NCBI GenBank assembly: GCA_964463655.1
Contig: CAYXDG010000003.1
Location: 23,161 to 87,160 of the forward strand
Source: Halothece sp964463655
GTDB lineage: Bacteria > Cyanobacteriota > Cyanobacteriia > Cyanobacteriales > Rubidibacteraceae
Length of the DNA: 64,000 nucleotides
Direction: 5' to 3'
Shown here: piece by piece, positions 1 to 7,461 of the stretch
Numbering within the stretch: the first letter of the stretch is position 1
Layout: each line of letters opens with the position of its first letter
Translations under genes and position numbers: made by a program
The notes under the pieces: generated by a model
Database searches by the model: none
The model's input: the letters and a program-made list of their open reading frames with translations, nothing else
Told to the model about the DNA's origin: nothing

Positions 1-2
1 AA

Positions 3-722
3 GTTGCTCTCACCTTGGGTCGTCGTTGGACAGTGGGGTTTCTCCTCTGGTTAAATGGAATTCCTGTGCGAGTTGGCTATGATAGCCAAGGATCATTATT
101 CTTATCCAATACAGTTCCTCTCAAAACGGAACAATATGCAGCCCAGATGTATCATGACTTGGTACAAGGTTTAAACCTCAATACTCCTTGTCCCCCTCTT
201 AAGGTCAATGTTCCCAAAAGCGATATCCAATGGGCGCAAAAAGAACAAGAACGACTAGAAATTAAAGATGGTAGCTATATTGTCATTCATGGCGGGTCAA
301 GTCAATTGGCTCAAGAAAAAGGAATTGATAAAATTTATCCAGTGACAAAATGGCAGCAAATTATTGCTGATATTCAAGCCAAACAGCCTGATTTTCCCAT
401 TGTCCTTCTCAAAGGGCCAGAAGATGAGCAATGGGTGGAACAACTCTTACAAGTCAACCCCAACTTAAAGGTGACCAGTCCCCCTGATATTGGCAAACTG
501 TCAGCGATCATTGGTGGTGGGAGCTTGATGTTATGTACTGATAGCGCACCCATGCACCTAGCCGTTGCGGTTGGTACTTATACAATCGCGTTATTTGGAC
601 CCACTGATCCGAAGAAATTATTACCCCCAGACAATCCTTCCTGTGTTGGGATAAAATCTCCCACAGGGGCGATCGCTGATATCGAAGTTAATTCTGTCTT
701 GGAAACAATTTGGCGTGGCTAA
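3..722 (+). CDS. Glycosyltransferase family 9 (heptosyltransferase-like), 5' end outside window
   Basis: The frame is open from the first bases of the window (reading VALTLGRRW), so the start codon lies upstream and only the C-terminal ~240 residues are visible. The segment GGGSLMLCTDSAPMHLA followed by ALFGPTDP is the conserved C-terminal donor-binding region of GT9 enzymes, which transfer ADP-activated heptose or similar sugars to lipopolysaccharide core or other glycans at the inner face of the plasma membrane. The last 8 bp overlap the GTG start of the next gene, a GmhB-like phosphatase. This implies a translationally coupled sugar-nucleotide/glycan operon. The acceptor cannot be told from sequence. 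Confidence 0.85.
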   Translation, partial: VALTLGRRWTVGFLLWLNGIPVRVGYDSQGSLFLSNTVPLKTEQYAAQMYHDLVQGLNLNTPCPPLKVNVPKSDIQWAQKEQERLEIKDGSYIVIHGGSSQLAQEKGIDKIYPVTKWQQIIADIQAKQPDFPIVLLKGPEDEQWVEQLLQVNPNLKVTSPPDIGKLSAIIGGGSLMLCTDSAPMHLAVAVGTYTIALFGPTDPKKLLPPDNPSCVGIKSPTGAIADIEVNSVLETIWRG

Positions 723-1320
723 ACCAGCAGTTTTTCTTGACCGTGATGGAGTTTTAAACCAAGAAGCGGGATATCTCCATCAGGTCGAAGATTTACATCT
801 TATCCCAGGCGCCGCCAAAGCAGTGCGTCTCCTCAATGACCACAATTATTTTTGTTGTCTAATTTCTAATCAATCCGGGCCGGCCCGTGGTTACTACTCT
901 CTTGATCATGTCGAAGCGCTCCATGAACGCTTGCAGACCCTCTTAGAAACCGAAGCCAAGGCGACTTTAGATGCTCTCTACTATTGTCCCTATCTGAGTC
1001 CGAACGCTGGAGGAATTGATCCTCAGTTTACGGCTTGGAGCGCTTGGCGTAAACCCAATACGGGAATGTTGGTGGCTGCTGCTTGGAAACATGACTTAGA
1101 CTTAAAGGCTAGTTTTGTTGTCGGGGATAAAGCAACAGATATCGACTTGGCCCATAATGCTGGAACAACAGGAATTTTGGTGCAAACTGGCTATGGGAAA
1201 GCAGTGATTGAGGGAAATTATCAGCATCATGCTCTCCCTGATTATACTGCTGAAAATCTCCTTGAGGCTGTACATTGGATTCTGAAACAGGACAAAAATC
1301 TGGTTGGGCGTGACCTGTAA
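715..1320 (+). CDS. gmhB: D-glycero-D-manno-heptose 1,7-bisphosphate phosphatase-like HAD protein
   Basis: A 201-residue HAD phosphatase. The nucleophile/acid pair is DRDG (D9, D11), motif II lies in ISNQSG, and the Mg-binding motif is VVGDKATDID. GmhB removes the C7 phosphate from heptose bisphosphate on the way to ADP-heptose, which fits the heptosyltransferase immediately upstream. The start is GTG at 715, overlapping the upstream gene by 8 bp. Oddity: the usual GmhB zinc loop (CxH...CxC before RKP) is mostly lost. Only the first Cys remains (YYCPY), and the RKPNTGM motif is preceded by Trp rather than Cys. A related HAD phosphatase of HisB type is an alternative. Confidence 0.8.
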   Translation: MAKPAVFLDRDGVLNQEAGYLHQVEDLHLIPGAAKAVRLLNDHNYFCCLISNQSGPARGYYSLDHVEALHERLQTLLETEAKATLDALYYCPYLSPNAGGIDPQFTAWSAWRKPNTGMLVAAAWKHDLDLKASFVVGDKATDIDLAHNAGTTGILVQTGYGKAVIEGNYQHHALPDYTAENLLEAVHWILKQDKNLVGRDL

Positions 1321-1381
1321 TCGGTCAGTCTATTATTTGAGCGCGATCGCGTCTGAGATCAATTAAAAATCTGTCAGGATC

Positions 1382-2266
1382 ATGACTTCACCCAATCTCA
1401 AAATCTCTCAGTTACGGGCTTTAGTCGCCGTTGCTCATCATCAAAATTTTAGTCATGCTGCTTTAGAACTGAATGTGTCACAATCAGGAATTAGCCACGC
1501 GATCGCATCTTTAGAAGAAGAATTAGGGATACAACTGCTTCATCGGGGAAGATATGGCGCTCATCTAACTCCTGTCGGCGAAAAAATTGTCCAACACGCT
1601 CACATAATCATCGAACATCTTGAGAAAATTGTTACAGAAGCGCAACAAGTCAAAGGAGTTCATGGGGGAACTGTTCACCTTGCTACCTTTCGCAGTTTAG
1701 CCACAAATATTATCCCTGAAATTTTAGTGAAATTTCGCGCTCAATTTCCCAATATTAAAGTCAGCATTATCGAATTTGAAGAAGCCTCAGACTTAGAACA
1801 ATCTTTACAGGAAGGAAAAACCGATTTAGGCTTATGTGACTTAATTAATCCTAATCAATTTGATCGTTTTGACCTCCTCCGAGATGAGTATGTTGTTTTG
1901 CTTCCTCCCAATACGATTATTCCTCAAGAAACGCAACAACTGACTTGGGAACAACTCGCCCATTTTTCCTTAATTATTCCCCATAGCCAAACTTGTTCTA
2001 AACATATTTATCCTTACCTCAAAGAAAAATCTTTAGAAGTGGGTTACAGAATTAGAGGGGATTCCACAATCATCAGTTTAGTGAAACAAGGCTTGGGAGC
2101 AGGGATTTTGCCCCGTCTGGCTGCCGAACCGATCCCAGAGTCCATTCAGACTTGCAGCTTGCCAATCAAGCTAGAACGGGTGATTCAGGTGGCAATGCGT
2201 AAACAAGCAATGCACACCCCAGCTACCTATGCGTTCCTCGAAACCTTACGAGACTATCAAGGTTAA
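1382..2266 (+). CDS. LysR family transcriptional regulator
   Basis: A 294-residue LysR-type regulator. The N-terminal winged helix-turn-helix spans residues ~8-67 (FSHAALELNVSQSGISHAIASLEEELG is the recognition core; written here only as the family signature AALELNVSQSGISHAI). A periplasmic-binding-like effector domain follows from ~95. The ATG is 61 bp after the gmhB-like stop on the same strand. No divergent neighbour exists, so its target is not revealed by the usual LysR arrangement. The sequence does not allow assignment to CmpR, NdhR or RbcR. Confidence 0.85.
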   Translation: MTSPNLKISQLRALVAVAHHQNFSHAALELNVSQSGISHAIASLEEELGIQLLHRGRYGAHLTPVGEKIVQHAHIIIEHLEKIVTEAQQVKGVHGGTVHLATFRSLATNIIPEILVKFRAQFPNIKVSIIEFEEASDLEQSLQEGKTDLGLCDLINPNQFDRFDLLRDEYVVLLPPNTIIPQETQQLTWEQLAHFSLIIPHSQTCSKHIYPYLKEKSLEVGYRIRGDSTIISLVKQGLGAGILPRLAAEPIPESIQTCSLPIKLERVIQVAMRKQAMHTPATYAFLETLRDYQG

Positions 2267-2382
2267 TTTAGATATTAATTTTACTCATGGCAAAGATGCC
2301 GATTAGTTTTTGATCCTTTCCTGTTTTCGATTTAGATTAGATTCAGGCAAGCAAAAATCTATCTTTCGCCAAGGAATTGATG

Positions 2383-2670
2383 ATGAAAAAGAGCGATCAT
2401 TTACTAACACAAGGCAAAGTTTTCCCTCAAATTGTTCCTTATTTCCAAAGTAAAACGCCACTGCAAACAATTAAACTGAATTTGTCTTACTTCTGGTCTA
2501 GCTTAATCAGTTCTCTGTATCGAGTTCCTGAACCAAAAGTTAAGAAAAAATTTAATCATCGAGGGGAAATATCATGGCAAGTTTATGACCCCTACACAAA
2601 CACTGCCACAGAATTTAGTTCAGAAGCAGAGGTGAGAATGTGGTTAGATCAACGTCATTACCAAAAATGA
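2383..2670 (+). CDS. Small conserved-type cyanobacterial protein of unknown function
   Basis: About 95 residues, basic, no signal peptide and no family I recognise. The most structured part is the C-terminal half: ISWQVYDPYTNTATEFSSEAEVRMWLDQR, seen here as an amphipathic segment with WQVYDP and VRMWLDQR. The frame also begins with TTG and ATG codons at 2377 and 2380. I prefer ATG at 2383 because AAGGAA at 2371-2376 gives normal spacing. It stands alone between the LysR regulator and the proX-like gene. Function unknown. Confidence 0.6.
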   Translation: MKKSDHLLTQGKVFPQIVPYFQSKTPLQTIKLNLSYFWSSLISSLYRVPEPKVKKKFNHRGEISWQVYDPYTNTATEFSSEAEVRMWLDQRHYQK

Positions 2671-2859
2671 ATAATTAACAATTCTGGGGAGATGGAGAAG
2701 AAACATTTGTTACCAACCATTGATCAAAGGAAAGAAAGTTGAACTAGAATGGTGATTAAAAAATCTCATCATTGCTCTAAAAGTTATTTTCTTAACTTAA
2801 GATAGAGGAAGGAAACTAGGAAAGTAGCGATCTTTAAGAAAAGACATGATTGCAATCGT
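2671..2859. other. Intergenic leader upstream of the proX-like gene
   Basis: A-rich, noncoding DNA with no convincing ORF. It should contain the promoter of the ProX-like lipoprotein gene. No clear -35/-10 pair can be singled out. The inverted-repeat word pair described separately lies at its 3' end, ~40 bp before the start codon. Confidence 0.4.
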
Positions 2860-2882
2860 CCTAAGCAAGGGCTGATCCTTGA
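2860..2882. promoter_or_regulatory. Inverted-repeat element (word A-word B) upstream of proX-like gene
   Basis: CCTAAGCAAGG (2860-2870), one base, then CTGATCCTTGA (2872-2882). CAAGG and CCTTG can pair across a 6-nt loop. The same two 11-mers, in the opposite order and orientation, recur at 19945-19969 upstream of a trkA-like gene. Function is inferred only from position and recurrence. Confidence 0.35.
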
Positions 2883-2922
2883 TAGCTGTTGAAACTTTGT
2901 CCTTTCTACTCAAAATTGATTA

Positions 2923-4002
2923 ATGATGAAACTAAATTACAAATCTTTCAGGACTTTAACCGCAAGCGTTGCCATCTTACTGGGAGCAGCAGCTTGCCAA
3001 CAACCTGAACAATCGACAGGTGAAACTCAAAACACCTCTAGCCAACCAGGGACAGGAGTCGAAGTCACCCCAGCATACAGCGTCTTAGAAGAAAAATTTC
3101 AAACTGAAATTATCAACATGGCTCTGGAAGAGTTGGGTTATGATGTTACTCCAGCCAAAGAGTTGGAATATGCAACAATGCACACTGACCTAGCCAATGG
3201 CGGAATTGACTTTACAGCCGTACACTGGGAAAAATTACACAGCGACTTCTATGAAAACAGTGGTGGCGATGAAAAACTCGAACGGATGGGAGTCTTTGTC
3301 AGTAATGTGTTGCAAGGTTATTCTGTGGATAAAGCCACTGCTGAAGAATATGGCATTACAAACCTTGAAGATTTAAAAGACCCTGAAATTGCGAAACTCT
3401 TTGACACCGATGGCAACGGAAAAGCCAATTTAACGGGCTGTAACCCAGGCTGGGGCTGTGAATTGGTGATTGAACATCACCTTGATGAATATGGCTTACG
3501 GGATACTGTAGAGCATAAGCAGGGGCAATATTTTGCACTCATGGCCGATACGATTACTCGCTATGAACAGGGGGAATCGATTTTATATTACACTTGGACT
3601 CCCTTATGGGTGGGCGGTGTTTTACAAGCGGGAGAAGATGTCACTTGGTTAGAAGTGCCTTATACTTCTCTTCCTGAAGCGCAAGGGGAGGTTTCTGAGA
3701 AGGCAACCATCGCTAAAATTAATGATAAGGAACTGAATCTCGGCTTTGCGGTTGACCAGATGCACGTTTTAGCTAACCAAGAATTTGTTGATCAAAATGT
3801 GGCGGCTGCCAGGTTATTTGAAGTCGCTCAAGTCCCAAGACCAGATATTAGCGCTCAAAATCAAAAGATGCGCAATGGAGAAGATTCTACTGAAGATATC
3901 GAAGGTCATGCTCAAGCGTGGGTAGAGGAAAATCGAGAGCAGTTCGATCAGTGGGTTTCTACAGCCCGTGAAGCAGCGCAACAACAAGCACAACAGCAGT
4001 AA
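2923..4002 (+). CDS. proX: Glycine betaine/proline-type substrate-binding lipoprotein (ProX/OpuAC)
   Basis: A 359-residue periplasmic binding protein. The N-terminus is a lipoprotein signal with the acylated Cys at residue 25 (LLGAAAC). The OpuAC domain includes VTPAYSVLEEKF, DFTAVHW and the ProX hallmark GCNPGWGCE. Such proteins deliver glycine betaine or related compatible solutes to a ProV/ProW ABC importer, and none is encoded in this window, so the partner must lie elsewhere. The tail is Gln/Ala-rich (AAQQQAQQQ). ATG at 2923 or 2926 could be used; no strong ribosome-binding site separates them. A GC-rich hairpin follows the stop codon. Betaine specificity is a family-level inference. Confidence 0.85.
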   Translation: MMKLNYKSFRTLTASVAILLGAAACQQPEQSTGETQNTSSQPGTGVEVTPAYSVLEEKFQTEIINMALEELGYDVTPAKELEYATMHTDLANGGIDFTAVHWEKLHSDFYENSGGDEKLERMGVFVSNVLQGYSVDKATAEEYGITNLEDLKDPEIAKLFDTDGNGKANLTGCNPGWGCELVIEHHLDEYGLRDTVEHKQGQYFALMADTITRYEQGESILYYTWTPLWVGGVLQAGEDVTWLEVPYTSLPEAQGEVSEKATIAKINDKELNLGFAVDQMHVLANQEFVDQNVAAARLFEVAQVPRPDISAQNQKMRNGEDSTEDIEGHAQAWVEENREQFDQWVSTAREAAQQQAQQQ

Positions 4003-4009
4003 AAAGGCA

Positions 4010-4032
4010 GGGTGAGCAATGAATGCTCACCC
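4010..4032 (-). terminator. Intrinsic terminator between convergent proX and PTOX genes
   Basis: Perfect 9-bp stem GGGTGAGCA/TGCTCACCC with a 5-nt loop. Read on the minus strand it is followed within a few bases by TTTTT, so it should terminate the PTOX transcript 20 bp after that stop codon. On the plus strand there is no T-run, but the hairpin may still protect the proX mRNA 3' end. Confidence 0.7.
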
Positions 4033-4052
4033 TTGATTGGTTTGAGAATCGT

Positions 4053-4745
4053 TTAGGATTCTTTGGCTTGGGCTGTAGCAGCAGCCTTTAGAACAGGAGA
4101 TTCGACAGTGTGAGGACTGTGTAGAATTTGTTGAGCATCAGTTTGCTGACAAGCAACCATTGTTTTAACGTGCTCATCTTCATCATCTCTGATCGCCACA
4201 AAGACATCGTAGAGATTATTAATTTCAGGACGACGCTCTTCGGGTGCGCGGTCAGATTGGAATTCGTCAAACATATAAAGATCACCATTACGATAGTAAG
4301 TGAGAGCAATCTCTGGCGCTGGCTGTTGTTTTAAGGTTTCTTCATGCTCATTTAAGAAGGTGTCATAAGTGTGATACGCATGACCTTCCACTAATTCCAT
4401 GAAATGATACGCAGAGCGCGGAGAAACTAGATAGACAAGGACGATCACCCAATAATAAACCAGAGCAGCAGCACGGGCTAAAGCGCGATCGTACCATTTA
4501 TCGCCACCGCCAAGGCTTTCCATGATTAAGAGGTGGTGTAGCTCATTCCAAGACTCAGCAAAATGAATTTTTAACCAATCAACTCGTCGCCACCAACCGA
4601 GGGTTTCATACAGGTGTAAGACGGAGAGATAGGAAAAATAGGGGACGCGAGCGACTGTTTCTAAGACATAGAAGCGAGGGTAAGGTCGATCGCGATAAAC
4701 TGTGTTGATAACAAACACTAAAATGCTAACCAATAAGCGAATCAT
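4053..4745 (-). CDS. ptox: Plastoquinol terminal oxidase (alternative oxidase family)
   Basis: A 230-residue di-iron quinol oxidase. It transfers electrons from plastoquinol to O2 without proton pumping and relieves over-reduction of the photosynthetic chain. It carries all the iron-ligand motifs in order: LETVARVPYF, NELHHLLIMESLGG, ELVEGHAYHTYD and RDDEDEHVKTM. The PTOX-type (rather than mitochondrial AOX) spellings include LHLYETLGWWRR and GDLYMFDEFQ. The protein is a monotopic membrane enzyme. It is convergent with the proX gene and divergent from a binding-protein gene. Only a subset of cyanobacteria carry this gene. Confidence 0.92.
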   Translation of the reverse strand: MIRLLVSILVFVINTVYRDRPYPRFYVLETVARVPYFSYLSVLHLYETLGWWRRVDWLKIHFAESWNELHHLLIMESLGGGDKWYDRALARAAALVYYWVIVLVYLVSPRSAYHFMELVEGHAYHTYDTFLNEHEETLKQQPAPEIALTYYRNGDLYMFDEFQSDRAPEERRPEINNLYDVFVAIRDDEDEHVKTMVACQQTDAQQILHSPHTVESPVLKAAATAQAKES

Positions 4746-4900
4746 AATTCTTGTTGTTGTCCTCTCGGGAGCAAGATGAAAGTTTTAGCCTAATGTTTAG
4801 TATAAGAAAATAAAATGGATTTCTGGGTGCGATCGCGCACTTTTTAATCTTTTCTTAATTTGATTTCTCTGGCTCAATTCATCCTTAAATTCAGCAAATT

Positions 4901-6193
4901 ATGTTCATAAAAATTCAACGAACTATCGGAATCTTGATTTTAAGTTTAACGCTTTTTTTGACCAGTTGCGCTGGTTCAAATAATCCTTCCCAAGATACAT
5001 CTGTCACTCGCTTAACGCTCTGGCATGGGATTAATCCTCCCCCAAATCGAGACGTTTTTCAAGACCTCGTTAACCAATTTAATGACAGTCATGAAACCTT
5101 AGAAATTGAAGCAATTTATATTGGTCAACCTGATGGACAACTCCCGAAAATTTTAACGGCGGTTGTGGGAGATGTTCCCCCTGATCTGCTTTGGTTTGTT
5201 CCTCAGTTAACAGGTCAATTAGTTGAATTAGGAGCAATTCGTCCCTTAGATGACTGGTTAAATCGATCGCATTTGAAAGAGGAAATTGACCCTGTTTTGT
5301 TTGACAGCATGGAATTAAATAATCAGATTTGGTCGATTCCTTTTGCAACCAATAATGCAGCCATTTTTTATCGTCCTTCCTTATTTAAAAAAGCAGGGAT
5401 TGAAACTACGCCAAAAACTTGGGAGGAGTTAGAAAAAACAGCAGCAACCTTAACTCAAGATTTTGATCAAGATGGACTCATTGATCAGTATGGGATGTTT
5501 TTATCTTTGGGAAAAGGAGAATGGACCGTGTTTACTTGGCTACCATTTCTTTACAGTGCTGGCGGAGAATTATTAACAGAAAATCAAGCGCCTAATTTAA
5601 TTAATCAAGGGGCGATCGCTGCGCTAGAATTAGGAAGAGAATTGGTGCAGAAAAATTGGGCAACTTTATCAGCACCAGAACGAGGTTATGAGTTAGATAA
5701 CTTTTTATCAGGACAAGCTGCGATGCAAATTACAGGTCCTTGGACATTGGGACAATTAAACCAACTTGATGTTGATTATGATGTGTTTCCATTTCCCAAA
5801 AAAGAGAAACAAGCAGCCGTCGTTGGTGGTGAAAATTTATTTGTCTTCAAGACAACTCCTGAACGAGAACAAGCCTGTTTTGAGTTTCTAGAATATGTTC
5901 TCAGTGAAGATTTTCAAACGGAGTGGGCGCTGCGAACTGGCTATTTACCCATTAATGTGAAGTCTCAAAATAGTGAAAAGTATCAGCAGTTTATTGCTAA
6001 AAATTCTGTGTTAGAAGTCTTTTTAAAGCAAATGGAAGTTGCCGAAGTGCGTCCTATTATTCCTAATTATAATCGTTTGTCTGAGAACTTTGGTCGCGCG
6101 ATCGAAGCTAGCTTGCTAGGGAAGAAAACACCAGAAGCAGCGTTAAAAGAATCTCAAAGACGGTTAGAATTAGTCTTTGAAAATCAAGATTAG
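4901..6193 (+). CDS. Extracellular solute-binding protein family 1 (sugar-type ABC lipoprotein)
   Basis: A 430-residue lipoprotein with lipobox LTSC (Cys23) and a family 1 solute-binding fold: LTLWHGINPP near the N-terminus, PDLLWFVPQ, the SIPFATNNAAIFYRPSLF hinge region (motif ATNNAAIFYR) and AAMQITGPWTLG. These proteins bind oligosaccharides or glycosides for a MalFGK-like importer. No permease or ATPase is adjacent, so this is an orphan binding protein here. Glucosylglycerol, trehalose or another osmolyte is possible but not shown. Confidence 0.82.
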   Translation: MFIKIQRTIGILILSLTLFLTSCAGSNNPSQDTSVTRLTLWHGINPPPNRDVFQDLVNQFNDSHETLEIEAIYIGQPDGQLPKILTAVVGDVPPDLLWFVPQLTGQLVELGAIRPLDDWLNRSHLKEEIDPVLFDSMELNNQIWSIPFATNNAAIFYRPSLFKKAGIETTPKTWEELEKTAATLTQDFDQDGLIDQYGMFLSLGKGEWTVFTWLPFLYSAGGELLTENQAPNLINQGAIAALELGRELVQKNWATLSAPERGYELDNFLSGQAAMQITGPWTLGQLNQLDVDYDVFPFPKKEKQAAVVGGENLFVFKTTPEREQACFEFLEYVLSEDFQTEWALRTGYLPINVKSQNSEKYQQFIAKNSVLEVFLKQMEVAEVRPIIPNYNRLSENFGRAIEASLLGKKTPEAALKESQRRLELVFENQD

Positions 6194-6226
6194 TCCGTTG
6201 GTAAAGTTGACACTAAGAAGCTATTC

Positions 6227-6406
6227 CTATTCATCATCATCTGGTAAAGTTTCCATTTCTTGAGCAATGAGTTGCTGAAAATCTTCTCCACAGTGTACTC
6301 TTAAATGAGTGCTTGCAGCCAGTAATTCTGCTAAGATTTCTGCTTGTTGTCTTGCACTAAGATGGGGAGAGCGTAGCTGATCAATATTATTAATGATGTA
6401 AACTGC
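6227..6406 (-). pseudogene. Decayed small reading frame, reverse strand
   Basis: About 59 codons are open on the minus strand, ending at TAG (6227-6229), with no usable start. The peptide reads plausibly protein-like (LSARQQAEILAELLAAS, then EDFQQLIAQEMETLPDDDE). A candidate ATG at 6417-6419 reads MGFLSSLHH in another frame and then stops, so one frameshift would join the two. This looks like a remnant of a small gene. The family is unknown. Confidence 0.35.
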
Positions 6407-6449
6407 TTAGGAAACCCATCAGGGGGTTCATTTTAATTTAATCAGACAG

Positions 6450-7346
6450 ATGACCGATTTTCTCCGTCCCAGTCCTCTCTATCCTCATGATACCATTGCG
6501 GTGATTTCTCCTAGTGGCGCTCTCAAAGAAAAAGAACAATTTGAAACAGGATTAGCAATTTGGCGCAGGAAATATCAAATAGAATTAATTTCTCCCTACG
6601 AAACTCAAGGGTATCTCGCAGGAAGCGATGAACATCGTCGTCAAACTCTCCACAGCGCATGGACAAACTCCAATTATCAAGCAATTCTTTGCAGTCGTGG
6701 TGGTTTTGGAAGTATGCGTTTGCTGGAAAAATGGTCTTGGGAAATGTCTTCTCCGCCGAAATGGTTAATCGGTTTTTCTGATATTACAGCACTGCTTTGG
6801 AGTCTTTATAATCAAGGAATCATGAGTTTACACGCTCCTGTTTTAACTACCTTTGACAATGAACCAAAATGGTCACGCGATCGTCTTTTTAACTATCTAG
6901 AAAAACAGCAACTTTCGCCCCTGAAAGGAGAAGGTTGGGGAGGGGGAAAAGTAACGGGGAGAGTGCTTCCTGCTAATTTAACGGTGGCTACACACTTGTT
7001 AGGAACAACTTTACAACCTTGTTTTGAGGGTGTAATCTTAGTTTTAGAAGATGTTACTGAGTTTCCCTATCGCATCGATCGAATGCTAACGCAATGGCGT
7101 TTATCTGGATTACTTCAAAATATTGGCGGTCTCGCATTCGGAAGATTTAGTCGTTGTGACCCGCCAAGGGGAAGTATTAGTTGGTCTGTTGAGGAAGTAT
7201 TGCGCGATCGCGTTGCTGATTTAAACTGTCCCATTGTTTCTAATCTTCCCTTTGGACATGATGGCGCAAATGCTGTTTTACCAGTAGGAGAAATGATGAC
7301 ATTAGATGGCGATCAAGGGGAATTAAAGTTATCTGATTCTTTGTAG
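6450..7346 (+). CDS. ldcA: Muramoyltetrapeptide (LD-) carboxypeptidase, peptidase family S66
   Basis: A 298-residue cytoplasmic serine carboxypeptidase that trims the terminal D-Ala from recycled murein tetrapeptides. Family S66 motifs are present: LCSRGGFGSMRLL, the nucleophile region IGFSDITAL, the catalytic Glu region LEDVTEFPYRIDRML and the catalytic His in LPFGHDGANAVLPVG. The length is typical. It is monocistronic, with the convergent valS ending 115 bp downstream. Confidence 0.88.
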   Translation: MTDFLRPSPLYPHDTIAVISPSGALKEKEQFETGLAIWRRKYQIELISPYETQGYLAGSDEHRRQTLHSAWTNSNYQAILCSRGGFGSMRLLEKWSWEMSSPPKWLIGFSDITALLWSLYNQGIMSLHAPVLTTFDNEPKWSRDRLFNYLEKQQLSPLKGEGWGGGKVTGRVLPANLTVATHLLGTTLQPCFEGVILVLEDVTEFPYRIDRMLTQWRLSGLLQNIGGLAFGRFSRCDPPRGSISWSVEEVLRDRVADLNCPIVSNLPFGHDGANAVLPVGEMMTLDGDQGELKLSDSL

Positions 7347-7433
7347 AATAGGCTTATATAGCGCGATCGGGTTTGCTATTTATCATAACATTCAAAATTA
7401 CTGAAAAGCCTTGCATTTTCTAAAAAAACGGTT

Positions 7434-7461
7434 GTAGAAACGTTCCATGAAATGTCTCTAC
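7434..7461. repeat. Degenerate GTAGAGACGTTCCATGGAACGTCTCTAC-type palindromic repeat
   Basis: A 28-bp imperfect palindrome begins GTAGAAACGTTCCATG and ends ATGTCTCTAC. It lies between convergent ldcA and valS and touches the valS stop codon. It resembles short dispersed palindromes common in cyanobacterial genomes. A second relative is at 36789-36824 in another convergent gap. It may act as a transcript-end hairpin. Confidence 0.5.
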
